NCBI GenBank assembly: GCA_024304885.1
Contig: JALJOM010000008.1
Location: 1-64,000 of the forward strand
Length of the DNA stretch: 64,000 bases
From: Beijerinckiaceae bacterium
Lineage (GTDB): Bacteria > Pseudomonadota > Alphaproteobacteria > Rhizobiales > Beijerinckiaceae
Direction: 5' to 3'
This document shows, one piece after another, positions 24,703 through 32,858 of this stretch (its first letter is position 1; the number at the start of each line of letters is the position of its first letter). The notes under the pieces are model-generated. The model saw only the letters and a program-made list of their open reading frames with translations. It was not told where the DNA came from and did no database searches. The position numbers and the translations under genes are program-made.

Positions 24703-26322
24703 ATGCAGAGGGTCTCCTTCAGTCGCCGACGGTTCTTGTCGAGCGTGGGCGCTGCTGCCGCCTCGCTCGCGGTTCCGAGTACCGGCGGCGGCGCGATGTC
24801 GATGAAGAGAATTGCGCCCAATCGGGCCTCGGACAGCTTTCGTGCCGATGTCGATCTCGAGCTTGTCGCCAAACCCGGCTCCGCGCCGATCCTACCAGGG
24901 CGTGAGACAAACGTCTGGCGGTACAGTGCAAGGCTGCTGGCTGGGCCGGCTGACACGCTGACGTCGATTGCGGACAGCTTCCTCGGGCCGATCCTACGCT
25001 TCACCAAGGGCCAGAAAATCCGCATTCGCCTGCGCAACGAGCTGCCCGAAAGGCACATCACTCATTGGCACGGCCTCCATGTGCCGGCGCTGATGGACGG
25101 TCATCCGGACTATGCCATCGATCCGGGTGAAACCTTCGTCTACGAGTTCGAGATTCGCAATCGCGCCGGCATGTATTTCTATCACCCACATCCACACGAA
25201 GCGACAGCGACGCAGGTCTATCGTGGGCTGGCCGGCGCCATGATCGTCGATGACGACGAGGAGCGCGCGCTCGGTCTGCCTTCGGGCGAGTTCGAGCTCT
25301 CATTCGTCATTCAGGACCGTACCTTGAATGATGCCAATCAGCTGATCTACGGCGGCGGCATGCATAGGAGCATGTTCGGCTTTTATGGCGAGCGCATCCT
25401 CGTCAACGGTCGGACGGACGCGCGTTTCGAGGTAGCGAGCCGCGCTTACCGCTTGCGGGTGCTGAATGCCTCCAACGCCCGCATCTACAAGTTCGCCTGG
25501 GACGATGGAACGCCGATCACGGTTCTCGGGGTCGACGGCGGCCTGCTGGAGGCGCCCGAAACGAGACCCTATGTCATGTTGGCGCCGGGCGAACGGCTCG
25601 ACGTGTGGGCGGATTTTTCGGGGCGCGCCGTCGGCTCGAAGCTGACCTTGCGCAGCTCCCGCTTTTACGGCGCGCTGCCGCGAATGGGCGGCCATATGAT
25701 GGGCGGTATGATGATGGAGTCCGACCTGCCGCCCGGCAGCGATTATCCGATCGCCGTGTTCGACGTCGCGCGCGCCGTCAACGACAGCCCGGCCTTACCC
25801 AGGAGCCTTGCGAAGATCGCGCGCTGGCGCGAGGAGGACGCGGCCAACGTCGGTCATCCGGCCGCAATCGAGATTTCCGAAGCGCCGATGAGCATGCTTC
25901 TCAATGGCCAGCCTTACGACGACGACATCCAGCCCGGCGAGCGCTTCCCGGTCGATAGCCTGCAGATCATCGACATCTTCAGGGCCCGAGCCAGCGGCGG
26001 CATGGGTGGAATGGGAGGCATGGGCAGGATGGGCATGATGGGACGAGGCATGGGCATGATGCTGTCCATGCGGCATCCCATTCATCTGCATGGCCAACAA
26101 TTTCAGATCGTGACACGCGCATTCGAAGGAGGTGACGAAGCATACGCCTCCGTGCGAGACGGCTTCGTGGACAGCGGCCTCAAGGACACGGTTCTCGTGT
26201 CCCCGGGAGAACGAGTCCGCATTCTCAAGCCTTTCGGCGATTTCAAGGGCCGCTTCATGTTCCATTGCCACATCCTCGAACACGAGGACATGGGCATGAT
26301 GCGACAGTTCTCGGTGGAGTGA
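24703..26322 (+). CDS. Multicopper oxidase with Tat signal and Met-rich loop
   Basis: A 539-residue periplasmic laccase-type oxidase. A twin-arginine signal, SRRRFLSS, begins at residue 7. All four copper-binding motifs are present: HWHG, HPHPHE, HPIHLHG and HCHILEHEDMGMM. A glycine-methionine-rich insert (GGMGGMGGMGRMGMMGRG, near residues 430-447) precedes the third motif, and a second Met cluster lies near residue 330. Such inserts bind Cu(I) in CueO and CopA proteins, so cuprous oxidation and copper tolerance are likely, as an inference. The gene is monocistronic in this window and no copper regulator is adjacent. Confidence 0.92.
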   Translation: MQRVSFSRRRFLSSVGAAAASLAVPSTGGGAMSMKRIAPNRASDSFRADVDLELVAKPGSAPILPGRETNVWRYSARLLAGPADTLTSIADSFLGPILRFTKGQKIRIRLRNELPERHITHWHGLHVPALMDGHPDYAIDPGETFVYEFEIRNRAGMYFYHPHPHEATATQVYRGLAGAMIVDDDEERALGLPSGEFELSFVIQDRTLNDANQLIYGGGMHRSMFGFYGERILVNGRTDARFEVASRAYRLRVLNASNARIYKFAWDDGTPITVLGVDGGLLEAPETRPYVMLAPGERLDVWADFSGRAVGSKLTLRSSRFYGALPRMGGHMMGGMMMESDLPPGSDYPIAVFDVARAVNDSPALPRSLAKIARWREEDAANVGHPAAIEISEAPMSMLLNGQPYDDDIQPGERFPVDSLQIIDIFRARASGGMGGMGGMGRMGMMGRGMGMMLSMRHPIHLHGQQFQIVTRAFEGGDEAYASVRDGFVDSGLKDTVLVSPGERVRILKPFGDFKGRFMFHCHILEHEDMGMMRQFSVE

Positions 26323-26592
26323 GGCGACATTTTCGGCGCTTCGGCCGGGCCGCGATCAGGAGCCCGAAATAACCCGATACCCGTCGCCGGCCTTTCTTGA
26401 CAAGTGCGACGCGATCCATAATGGTCCGCCCTTCCGAATTTCCCCCTGATCCGTGCCGGAATCGGGGCGGAGAGCATTTTCTCGCGAAGCAGCCAAAGGC
26501 TCGCGCTTCGATCGATCGATATCGATACGAAAGCGCGCTACTTCAAAGCTCTGGATGCGCTCGACGAGATTCGAGCTTCGAGGACTCGAGAG

Positions 26593-26760
26593 ATGGCCAA
26601 GGCCGCGATGATCAAGATCAAGCTTCTGTCCACCGCGGACACGGGCTATTTCTACGTCACCAAGAAGAACGCCCGCACCAAGACCGAGAAGCTGACCTTC
26701 AAGAAATACGATCCGGTCGTGCGCAAGCACGTCGAGTTCAAGGAAACCAAGATCAAGTAA
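26593..26760 (+). CDS. rpmG: 50S ribosomal protein L33
   Basis: A 55-residue ribosomal protein of the large subunit. The sequence [18 protein letters not shown], the [16 protein letters not shown] core and the [10 protein letters not shown] segment are typical of alphaproteobacterial L33. It lacks the CxxC zinc pairs, so it is the zinc-independent form. The ATG at 26593 follows CGAGAG. The upstream gap, 26323-26592, contains family B repeat-like sequence with a run of GATCGATCGATATCGAT, and no other gene. Confidence 0.95.
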   Translation: MAKAAMIKIKLLSTADTGYFYVTKKNARTKTEKLTFKKYDPVVRKHVEFKETKIK

Positions 26761-26828
26761 ACCGGTCCGCCGGACGTGCAGCCCGCGAGGCCATAGGCTA
26801 CGAGGATAGCGCGGTCCTTTTCTCTGCG

Positions 26829-27710
26829 ATGTCACGCGAAGGCCGTCGATCCATCCGGCCGAGGCTCGTTGCTCCGCTTGCGACGGGCATGGTGCTTGCC
26901 GTCTCCGCGCAAGCTGCCGCGCCGCGACCCGAGCCCTCCTGCTCGACCGACCGGGCGGAGCCTGCCGAGGTCCAGTCGGTCGACAACCGGCTCGACCTGA
27001 CGCTCGCGAACGGCATGGTCCTGAATCTCGCCAGCGTCGATCCTCCGTTTCCGACCCCCGACGACCCTCTCCTCGACGAGAAGGCCAAGAAGCGGCTGTC
27101 GGCATGGCTCGCCGGACGCAAGGTCCTGTTTCGCGCCTTGAACGACCGGAAGGACCGCTGGGGCCGCATGCCGGCCCTCGTCTTCGCGGAAGCGGGAAGG
27201 CCCGGCGCGCCCCTTCTTTCGGTCAATGCGGCCGTGCTCGACGCGGGATTCGGCCGCTTCGCGCCGGGCGCGACGGTGCGTCCATGCCGGTCGGCGTTCC
27301 TCGCGGCCGAGGCAGCGGCGCGCAAGGCGAAGCTCGGCGTCTGGGCCGATCCCTATTATGCCGTGATCGCCGCGAGCGACCGCGACACCCTCTACGCGCG
27401 AACGGGGACCTCGGTCGTCGTCGAAGGCGTGGTCGCCGGCGTCGTGGGCGGTCGATTTCGGACCTCGATCCTGCTCGGGCCGCAGCGTGGACGCGATCTC
27501 GCGGTTTCCATGACGCCGCGCAATCTCGAGACGTTTCGCGAGGCCGGGCTCGATCCCGACGCCCTGCGAGGAAAGACCCTGCGCGTGCACGGGCTTCTCG
27601 ACACGCGGTTCGGACCCCAGATCGAGGTCTCGTCTCCCGACGAGATCGAGATCGTCGCGGACACGGTTTCGGTCTCGGCGGGCCCGCGGACCCGTTCGAA
27701 AGCGAGATGA
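26829..27710 (+). CDS. Exported thermonuclease-fold (SNase-like) protein
   Basis: A 293-residue protein with an N-terminal signal-like segment ending SAQAAAP (residues 15-30). The region at about 45-160 resembles the staphylococcal nuclease OB fold: LTLANGMVLNLASVDPP, LLDEKAKKRLSAWLAGR and DRWGRMPALVF, ending in AEAAARKAKLGVWAD, which is the usual SNase terminus. The catalytic arginines are not clearly in place, so nuclease activity is uncertain. The C-terminal 110 residues add a second OB-like segment. It follows rpmG by 68 bp. Confidence 0.72.
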   Translation: MSREGRRSIRPRLVAPLATGMVLAVSAQAAAPRPEPSCSTDRAEPAEVQSVDNRLDLTLANGMVLNLASVDPPFPTPDDPLLDEKAKKRLSAWLAGRKVLFRALNDRKDRWGRMPALVFAEAGRPGAPLLSVNAAVLDAGFGRFAPGATVRPCRSAFLAAEAAARKAKLGVWADPYYAVIAASDRDTLYARTGTSVVVEGVVAGVVGGRFRTSILLGPQRGRDLAVSMTPRNLETFREAGLDPDALRGKTLRVHGLLDTRFGPQIEVSSPDEIEIVADTVSVSAGPRTRSKAR

Positions 27711-28073
27711 GAGGCAGCGCGTTTCCGGCGAATTGGACGCCTGCTCGCGCTTCGCCCACGATGCTCCATGCTATCGATTACGGCGTTTCGACAGATCGAA
27801 ATCGATTGATCTCGGTACGTCGATCGATCGACATCGGTGTGAAAATGCGACAAGGCAAGAACGACGAACGATCGGTGGGCGGCAGGCCCGCCGAGTCCCC
27901 GGTCCTTCGGAATACGGAAGCGGCTTCGTGAGCTGATCATGCGGGATCGAGCAGGGAAAGCGCGCCGGGCCGCCGGGCCGCCATCCGATCCGAAGCGACC
28001 GGAGTGCGGCTCCGGTTCCTTGCTCGGTCGCATCTTCGCATCGATGTCGCTGTTGCGAAACATCGCCGGCGAA
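27711..28073. repeat. Repeat-filled gap with two family B elements
   Basis: Two family B-like elements lie here. The first, about 27760-27935, is inverted and includes GACATCGGTGTGAAAATGCG followed by ACAAGGCAAGAACG. The second, about 27978-28090, has CATCCGATCCGAAGCG and GCATCGATGTCGCTGTTGCG. The second runs into the start of the M48 protease gene. No independent gene is supported. Confidence 0.6.
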
Positions 28074-29564
28074 ATGCGAAGCGGTCTCCCCCTCGCTGGA
28101 ACGTGCTCGAGGAGCGGGCGCGCGGCGGCGGGGCTCCTCGCGTGCCTTGCCGGCCTTCTGCTCGCCTCCTGCGCCGCCATGGACATGCACGTCGGAGAGC
28201 CGCTGGCGTCGCGGGCCGTGCTCCCGCCGCGCAGGCCCGAGCCGACTCCCTCGCCCGAGCACGCGCGCATGATCGAGCTGTTCGACGGCGAGTACAAATA
28301 TCCTTCGGCCGAGCGCTATCTCGACGAGATCCTGGTCAAGCTCGCCGCTCAGGGCGATGCGGCGAGCGAGCCCTACAAGATCACGATCCTCAATTCCCCG
28401 TCCGTCAACGCCTTCGCGCTGCCGCCGTCGCGCCTCTACGTCACGCGGGGCCTGCTCGCGCTCGCCGGCGACGGGGCCGAGGTCGCTTCCGTCATGGCCC
28501 ACGAGATCGCTCACATCACGGCGCGCCACGCGCTCCAGCGCGAGGAGGAGGAGAAGCGCGCGGCCCTGATCAGCCAGACCGCGAGCGTGATCCAGAGCCG
28601 CGCGAAAGGCGACGAGGTCGAGGCGACCGCACGGCGCACGATCGCGAGCTTCTCCCGCCAGCAGGAGCTCGAGGCCGACCAGATCGGCATCAAGGTCATC
28701 GCGAGAGCGGGTTTCGACCCTTACGGCGCATCGCGGTTTCTCGCCGCGCTCGGGCGGTCCTCGGAGCTGCGGACCTCGCTCGTCGGCCAGACCGCGAGGG
28801 CCGGAACGCCGGATATTCTGGCCACGCATCCCTCGACGCCGGAGCGGGTGACGCTCGCCGTCAATGCCGCGCGCCAGATCGGCGCGCCGGGCCTCGGCGC
28901 CAAGGACCGCGCGGCCTTCCTGACGGCGATCGAGGGCATGATCTTCGGCGCGGATCCGGCGGAGGGGGCGATCCGGGGCCGGAAATATCTCCACGGTCGG
29001 CTCGGCTTCGCCTTCACGGCGCCGGACGGGTTCGAGCTCGAGACCTCCTCGCAAGCGGTCCTCGGGGTCGCGGACGGCGGCAACGAGGCCTTGCGCCTCG
29101 ACCGGGTCAAGCCGCCTCGATCCGGCACGCTCGAAACCTATCTCGCCTCGGGCTGGATCGACGGATTGATCGAGGGCTCGACCGAAGCCTTGGACGTGAA
29201 CGGCCTTCCGGCCGTGACCGGCCGCGCCCGCGCCGGCGAATGGTCCTTCAGGGTCGCCGTGATCCGCCTCGACCCGGACAATCTCTTTCGCGTGATCTTC
29301 GCGACGCGGGCCCTGACCCCCGCCGCCGACGCGCGCTACCGCGCCGCGCTCGCGTCGTTCCACCGCGCCGGCTGGGAGGAGGTCCGCACGGTCCGCCCTT
29401 TCCGTGTCGGCCTCGCGACGGCGAAGCCCGGCACGACGCAAGAGCAGCTCGCGGAGCGGATGGCGCTCGGAGAGCGCGCGCTCGACGTCTTCCGTCTCGT
29501 CAACGGGCTCGCTCTGTCGGATCGCCTCGTCTCCGGGGAGCGCTACAAGGTCGTCGTCGAATAG
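28074..29564 (+). CDS. M48 family zinc metalloprotease, lipoprotein
   Basis: A 496-residue envelope protease. The N-terminus carries a lipobox, LLASC, so the protein is probably lipid-anchored. The catalytic site is HEIAH in VMAHEIAHITARHAL, with a third ligand glutamate in QQELEADQIG. The C-terminal half, including FAFTAPDGFELE, resembles the extra domain of BepA/YfgC-type M48 proteins that police outer-membrane protein assembly. I chose the ATG at 28074, which gives a compact signal sequence; an ATG at 28044 is also in frame. Both lie inside a family B repeat, so the repeat supplies the beginning of the gene. Confidence 0.88.
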   Translation: MRSGLPLAGTCSRSGRAAAGLLACLAGLLLASCAAMDMHVGEPLASRAVLPPRRPEPTPSPEHARMIELFDGEYKYPSAERYLDEILVKLAAQGDAASEPYKITILNSPSVNAFALPPSRLYVTRGLLALAGDGAEVASVMAHEIAHITARHALQREEEEKRAALISQTASVIQSRAKGDEVEATARRTIASFSRQQELEADQIGIKVIARAGFDPYGASRFLAALGRSSELRTSLVGQTARAGTPDILATHPSTPERVTLAVNAARQIGAPGLGAKDRAAFLTAIEGMIFGADPAEGAIRGRKYLHGRLGFAFTAPDGFELETSSQAVLGVADGGNEALRLDRVKPPRSGTLETYLASGWIDGLIEGSTEALDVNGLPAVTGRARAGEWSFRVAVIRLDPDNLFRVIFATRALTPAADARYRAALASFHRAGWEEVRTVRPFRVGLATAKPGTTQEQLAERMALGERALDVFRLVNGLALSDRLVSGERYKVVVE

Positions 29565-29671
29565 GCTTGAACCGGCCTCGAATTCCGGCGAAGGTCGCGC
29601 CGCCCCCGATCTGCGCCAGGTCGCGGTCTCGCGTCGGGAGACCGCACGCAACTCGTTGAAGAAGGTTGGTC

Positions 29672-29854
29672 GTGCGTAAGGTCTCGCTTCTCCTCGCCGT
29701 TCCCTTCGTAGCGCTGCTCTGGGTGCCCTTCTACAACTTCGGCAGCCCGTCCCTGTTCGGGATTCCTTTCTTCTACTGGTATCAGCTGTCGTGGATTCCG
29801 ATCACGTCGCTCGTCATCTACACCGTCTTCAGGAAGGTCCGTGATGACGGCTGA
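29672..29854 (+). CDS. DUF3311 family small membrane protein
   Basis: A 60-residue protein with two hydrophobic spans and the aromatic segment FFYWYQLSWIPIT, the hallmark of DUF3311. Members are encoded just before SSS-family transporters and are thought to be accessory subunits, although function is unproven. The GTG at 29672 follows GAAGAAGG. The gene overlaps the symporter start by 11 bp, which implies coupled translation. Confidence 0.85.
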   Translation: MRKVSLLLAVPFVALLWVPFYNFGSPSLFGIPFFYWYQLSWIPITSLVIYTVFRKVRDDG

Positions 29855-31340
29855 GCTGGATGTCGTCGCCGTCGCGGTTTTCGCCGCCTTCTTCGCCCTC
29901 GTGACCGTGCTCGGCTTCGTCGCCGCCCGCTGGCGCCGCCCGACTACGCTCGCGCATCTCGACGAATGGGGCCTCGGCGGCCGCAAGTTCGGGACCTGGG
30001 TCACCTGGTTCCTTCTCGGCGGCGACGTCTACACCGCCTATACGATGATCGCCGTGCCGGCGCTCGTCTACGGCCTCGGCGCCTATGGCTTCTATGCCGT
30101 GCCCTATGCCATCATCGTCTACCCCCTCGTCTTCCTCGTGATGCCGGTCCTGTGGAAGGTCGCGCATGCGAAGGGCCACGTGACGGCTGCCGACATCGTG
30201 CATGCCCGTTTCCCATCGCGCCCGCTCGAGCTCGCCGTCGCGGCGACGGGCGTCATCGCCACCATGCCCTATATCGCGCTGCAGCTCATCGGCATGGCGG
30301 CGGTGATCCATGCGCTCGGCCTCCAAGGAGAGCTTCCGCTCGTCGCGGCCTTCATCGTGCTCGCGCTCTACACCTATTCGTCGGGGCTTCGTGCGCCGGC
30401 CTTGATCGCCTTCGTCAAGGACACGATGCTCTACATCGTGGTGCTCGTGGTGGTGGTCGTCGTTCCGCTCGAGCTCGGCGGCTTCGGTGCGATCTTCGAG
30501 GCGGCCGACAAGGCCTTTCGCGCCAAAGGCGCGGGCGGCATCCTCCTCGAGCCGAGCCAGTATCTGCCCTATGCGAGCCTCGCGCTCGGCTCGACGCTCG
30601 CGCTCTTCCTCTACCCGCATGCATTGACGGGCGTCATGGCTTCGGCGAGCGCCGACACGATCCGCAAGAACGCGATCCTGCTCCCGGCCTTTTCGCTCCT
30701 CCTCGGCCTCGTCGCCTTTCTGGGCTTCATGGGCCATGCCGCGGGGCTCGAGATTTCCGACTCGAACCACGTCGTGCCGGCCTTGCTGAAGGCCTATTTC
30801 CCCGGCTGGTTCACGGGCTTCGCCTTCGCCGCGATCGCGATCGGCGCGCTCGTCCCTGCCGCGATCATGAGCATCGGCGCGGCCAATCTCTTCACCCGCA
30901 ACTTCTGGAAGGCCTACATCGACCCGAACGTCACGCCCGCAGGCGAGGCGAGGATCGCCAAGCGCACCTCGCTCGTGGTGAAGTTCGGCGCGCTGCTCGT
31001 GATCCTCTACCTTCCGACGCAATTCGCGATCTACCTGCATCTTCTCGGCGGCATGTGGATCCTGCAGACCTTCCCGGCCTTGATCCTCGGGCTCTTCGTC
31101 CCGCATTGGTTTCGCGCCGAGGGCCTTCTCGCCGGCTGGGTCGTGGGCTTCTCGGGGGGCACCTTCCTCGCGTGGTGGAACGGGTTCAAGCCCGTGCATA
31201 CGATCGTCCTCGGCGAGACGAGCCTGACCCTCTACATCGGGCTCCTGGCGCTCGCCGCCAATCTCCTCGTCGCGCTCCTCGTCAGCGGGGTCATGGCGAT
31301 GGGGTCGCGCAATGGTTCGCTGAGCATAGGCAAGTCGTAG
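29844..31340 (+). CDS. Sodium:solute symporter, MctP-like monocarboxylate permease
   Basis: A 498-residue integral membrane transporter of the SSS family with about 13 hydrophobic spans. The segment GLGGRKFGTWVTWFLLGGDVYTAYTM in the first spans and GALVPAAIMSIGAANLFTRN in the eighth-ninth region are characteristic of the group. The DUF3311 partner directly upstream is the arrangement of rhizobial MctP, which imports lactate, pyruvate and alanine; that substrate range is inferred here. The ATG at 29844 follows AGGAAGG. A GTG just before it could also serve. The following gene starts 11 bp after its stop. Confidence 0.87.
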   Translation: MTAELDVVAVAVFAAFFALVTVLGFVAARWRRPTTLAHLDEWGLGGRKFGTWVTWFLLGGDVYTAYTMIAVPALVYGLGAYGFYAVPYAIIVYPLVFLVMPVLWKVAHAKGHVTAADIVHARFPSRPLELAVAATGVIATMPYIALQLIGMAAVIHALGLQGELPLVAAFIVLALYTYSSGLRAPALIAFVKDTMLYIVVLVVVVVVPLELGGFGAIFEAADKAFRAKGAGGILLEPSQYLPYASLALGSTLALFLYPHALTGVMASASADTIRKNAILLPAFSLLLGLVAFLGFMGHAAGLEISDSNHVVPALLKAYFPGWFTGFAFAAIAIGALVPAAIMSIGAANLFTRNFWKAYIDPNVTPAGEARIAKRTSLVVKFGALLVILYLPTQFAIYLHLLGGMWILQTFPALILGLFVPHWFRAEGLLAGWVVGFSGGTFLAWWNGFKPVHTIVLGETSLTLYIGLLALAANLLVALLVSGVMAMGSRNGSLSIGKS

Positions 31341-31351
31341 CCGGTCGAGTC

Positions 31352-32629
31352 ATGGAGCCGAACGCGATGACAGAAGAGCCGGGCTCCCTCGCCTGCCGCT
31401 GCTGCATCGTCGGCGGCGGACCCGCCGGCATGATGCTCGGGCTCTTGCTCGCACGGGCCGGGATCGACACGATCGTCGTCGAGAAGCACGCGGATTTCCT
31501 GCGCGACTTTCGCGGCGACACGATCCATCCCTCGACGCTCGAGGCCTTGAACGACCTCGGGCTCTTGACCGATTTCCTGAAGCTGCCCCACTCGGAGGTC
31601 CGCTCGGCCCGAGCCGAGATCGGCGATGTCACGATCCCGCTCGCGGATTTCACGCATCTGCCGACCACGGCGAAGTTCGTCGCCTTCATGCCGCAATGGG
31701 ATTTTCTCGACTTCCTCGCCGCGCGGGCGAAAATCTATCCCGGCTTTCGCCTGATGATGAGCACCCGCGCCGACGGGTTGATCCTGGACGAGGACCGGGT
31801 CGCGGGCATTCGCGCGGAAGGCGAGGACAGCAGGCGCGAGATCCGCGCTGATCTCGTGATCGCGGCGGACGGGCGCCACTCGACCCTGCGGGAGGCCGCC
31901 GGATTCGTGCCCGACGAGATCGGGGCACCGATGGACGTGCTCTGGTTCCGGCTGCCGCGCCATGTCGGCGACGGAGATGCCGTGTTCGCGCGGATCGATG
32001 CGGGGCAGATTCTCGTTCGGTTCAACCGTGGCGACTATTGGCAATGCGCCTACGTGATCCCGAAAGGGTCGGCTCGAGCGCTCGAGGCAGAGGGCATCGA
32101 CGTGTTGCGCCGAAGGATGGCGGCGCTCGCGCCGGTGATCGCGGATCGGCTCGGCACGCTCGAAAGCTTCGACGACGTGAAGCTCCTCACCGTGGCTGTC
32201 GATCGGTTGCCGCTGTGGCATCGGCCAGGGCTCTTGTGCATCGGCGACGCGGCCCATGCCATGTCCCCGGTCGGCGGCGTCGGGATCAACCTCGCGATCC
32301 AGGATGCGATCGCGACGGCCAACCTTCTCGCCGAGCCGCTGGCCCGGGGCGACTCGATCACGGACCGGGATCTCGCGATGGTGCAGAAGCGCCGTGCCTG
32401 GCCGACGAAGGCGACCCAGGCCATGCAGGTCTTCTTCCAGAACAATCTCGTCTCGCGCGCGCTCGCGGCGAGCGGCAAGTTCGAGCCGCCGTGGGTCCTG
32501 CGGCTCTTCGTCTATTTTCCGATCTTGCGCCGCCTGCCGGCCCGGCTGATCGGGATCGGCGTGAGGCCCGAGCGCGTCACCTCGCCCTGCGCCTCCACGA
32601 GCGGCGCCGGGCAGCCACCGCGATCCTAG
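31352..32629 (+). CDS. FAD-dependent monooxygenase (PHBH/UbiH-type fold)
   Basis: A 425-residue flavoprotein. The FAD-binding Rossmann motif is CIVGGGPAGMMLGLLLARAG (residues about 18-37), ending in an acidic VVEK. ADGRHSTLR matches the DG motif, and GDAAHAMSPVGGVGINLAIQ the GD motif of aromatic hydroxylases. The substrate cannot be predicted. The start at 31352 is 11 bp after the symporter stop; an ATG at 31367 is possible. The TAG stop (32627-32629) is formed by the CTAG at the left end of a repeat, and the C-terminus SGAGQPPRS looks poorly conserved, so the repeat may have trimmed or replaced the original end. Confidence 0.87.
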   Translation: MEPNAMTEEPGSLACRCCIVGGGPAGMMLGLLLARAGIDTIVVEKHADFLRDFRGDTIHPSTLEALNDLGLLTDFLKLPHSEVRSARAEIGDVTIPLADFTHLPTTAKFVAFMPQWDFLDFLAARAKIYPGFRLMMSTRADGLILDEDRVAGIRAEGEDSRREIRADLVIAADGRHSTLREAAGFVPDEIGAPMDVLWFRLPRHVGDGDAVFARIDAGQILVRFNRGDYWQCAYVIPKGSARALEAEGIDVLRRRMAALAPVIADRLGTLESFDDVKLLTVAVDRLPLWHRPGLLCIGDAAHAMSPVGGVGINLAIQDAIATANLLAEPLARGDSITDRDLAMVQKRRAWPTKATQAMQVFFQNNLVSRALAASGKFEPPWVLRLFVYFPILRRLPARLIGIGVRPERVTSPCASTSGAGQPPRS

Positions 32630-32780
32630 AGCGGGATGAGGAAATGCGGACACCGGTTTTCCGGCGCAATCGAGTTTACGCAGATTGCGTAAACTTATCT
32701 GCTTATCCCGCTCTGAACTTTTGGAATCGATCACGTTTCATGACTTTGGATCGAGTCGATCCAAAGTCATCGTGATCTAG
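32626..32780. repeat. CTAG-bounded composite repeat, copy II
   Basis: This copy has both modules and is the best preserved: module 1 with TTTTCCGGCGCAATCGAG and the GTTTACGCAGATTGCGTAAAC-type palindrome, module 2 with GACTTTGGATCGA / TCGATCCAAAGTC. Both ends read CTAG. The left CTAG forms the stop codon of the flavin monooxygenase gene. Confidence 0.88.
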
Positions 32781-32858
32781 AGATCTCGCGCATCGTGTCG
32801 TCGCCTCGGGAGGCAACCGTGCACCTCCCGACGCCGAGGAAAGGCGCTGTTGTCGCCT

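Noticed and set aside
29966-32629. An 887-codon open frame spanning the symporter and monooxygenase genes
   Set aside because: Its first 460 codons are a shifted frame of the symporter, which has clear membrane motifs in the other frame. Only the part from 31352 is coded.
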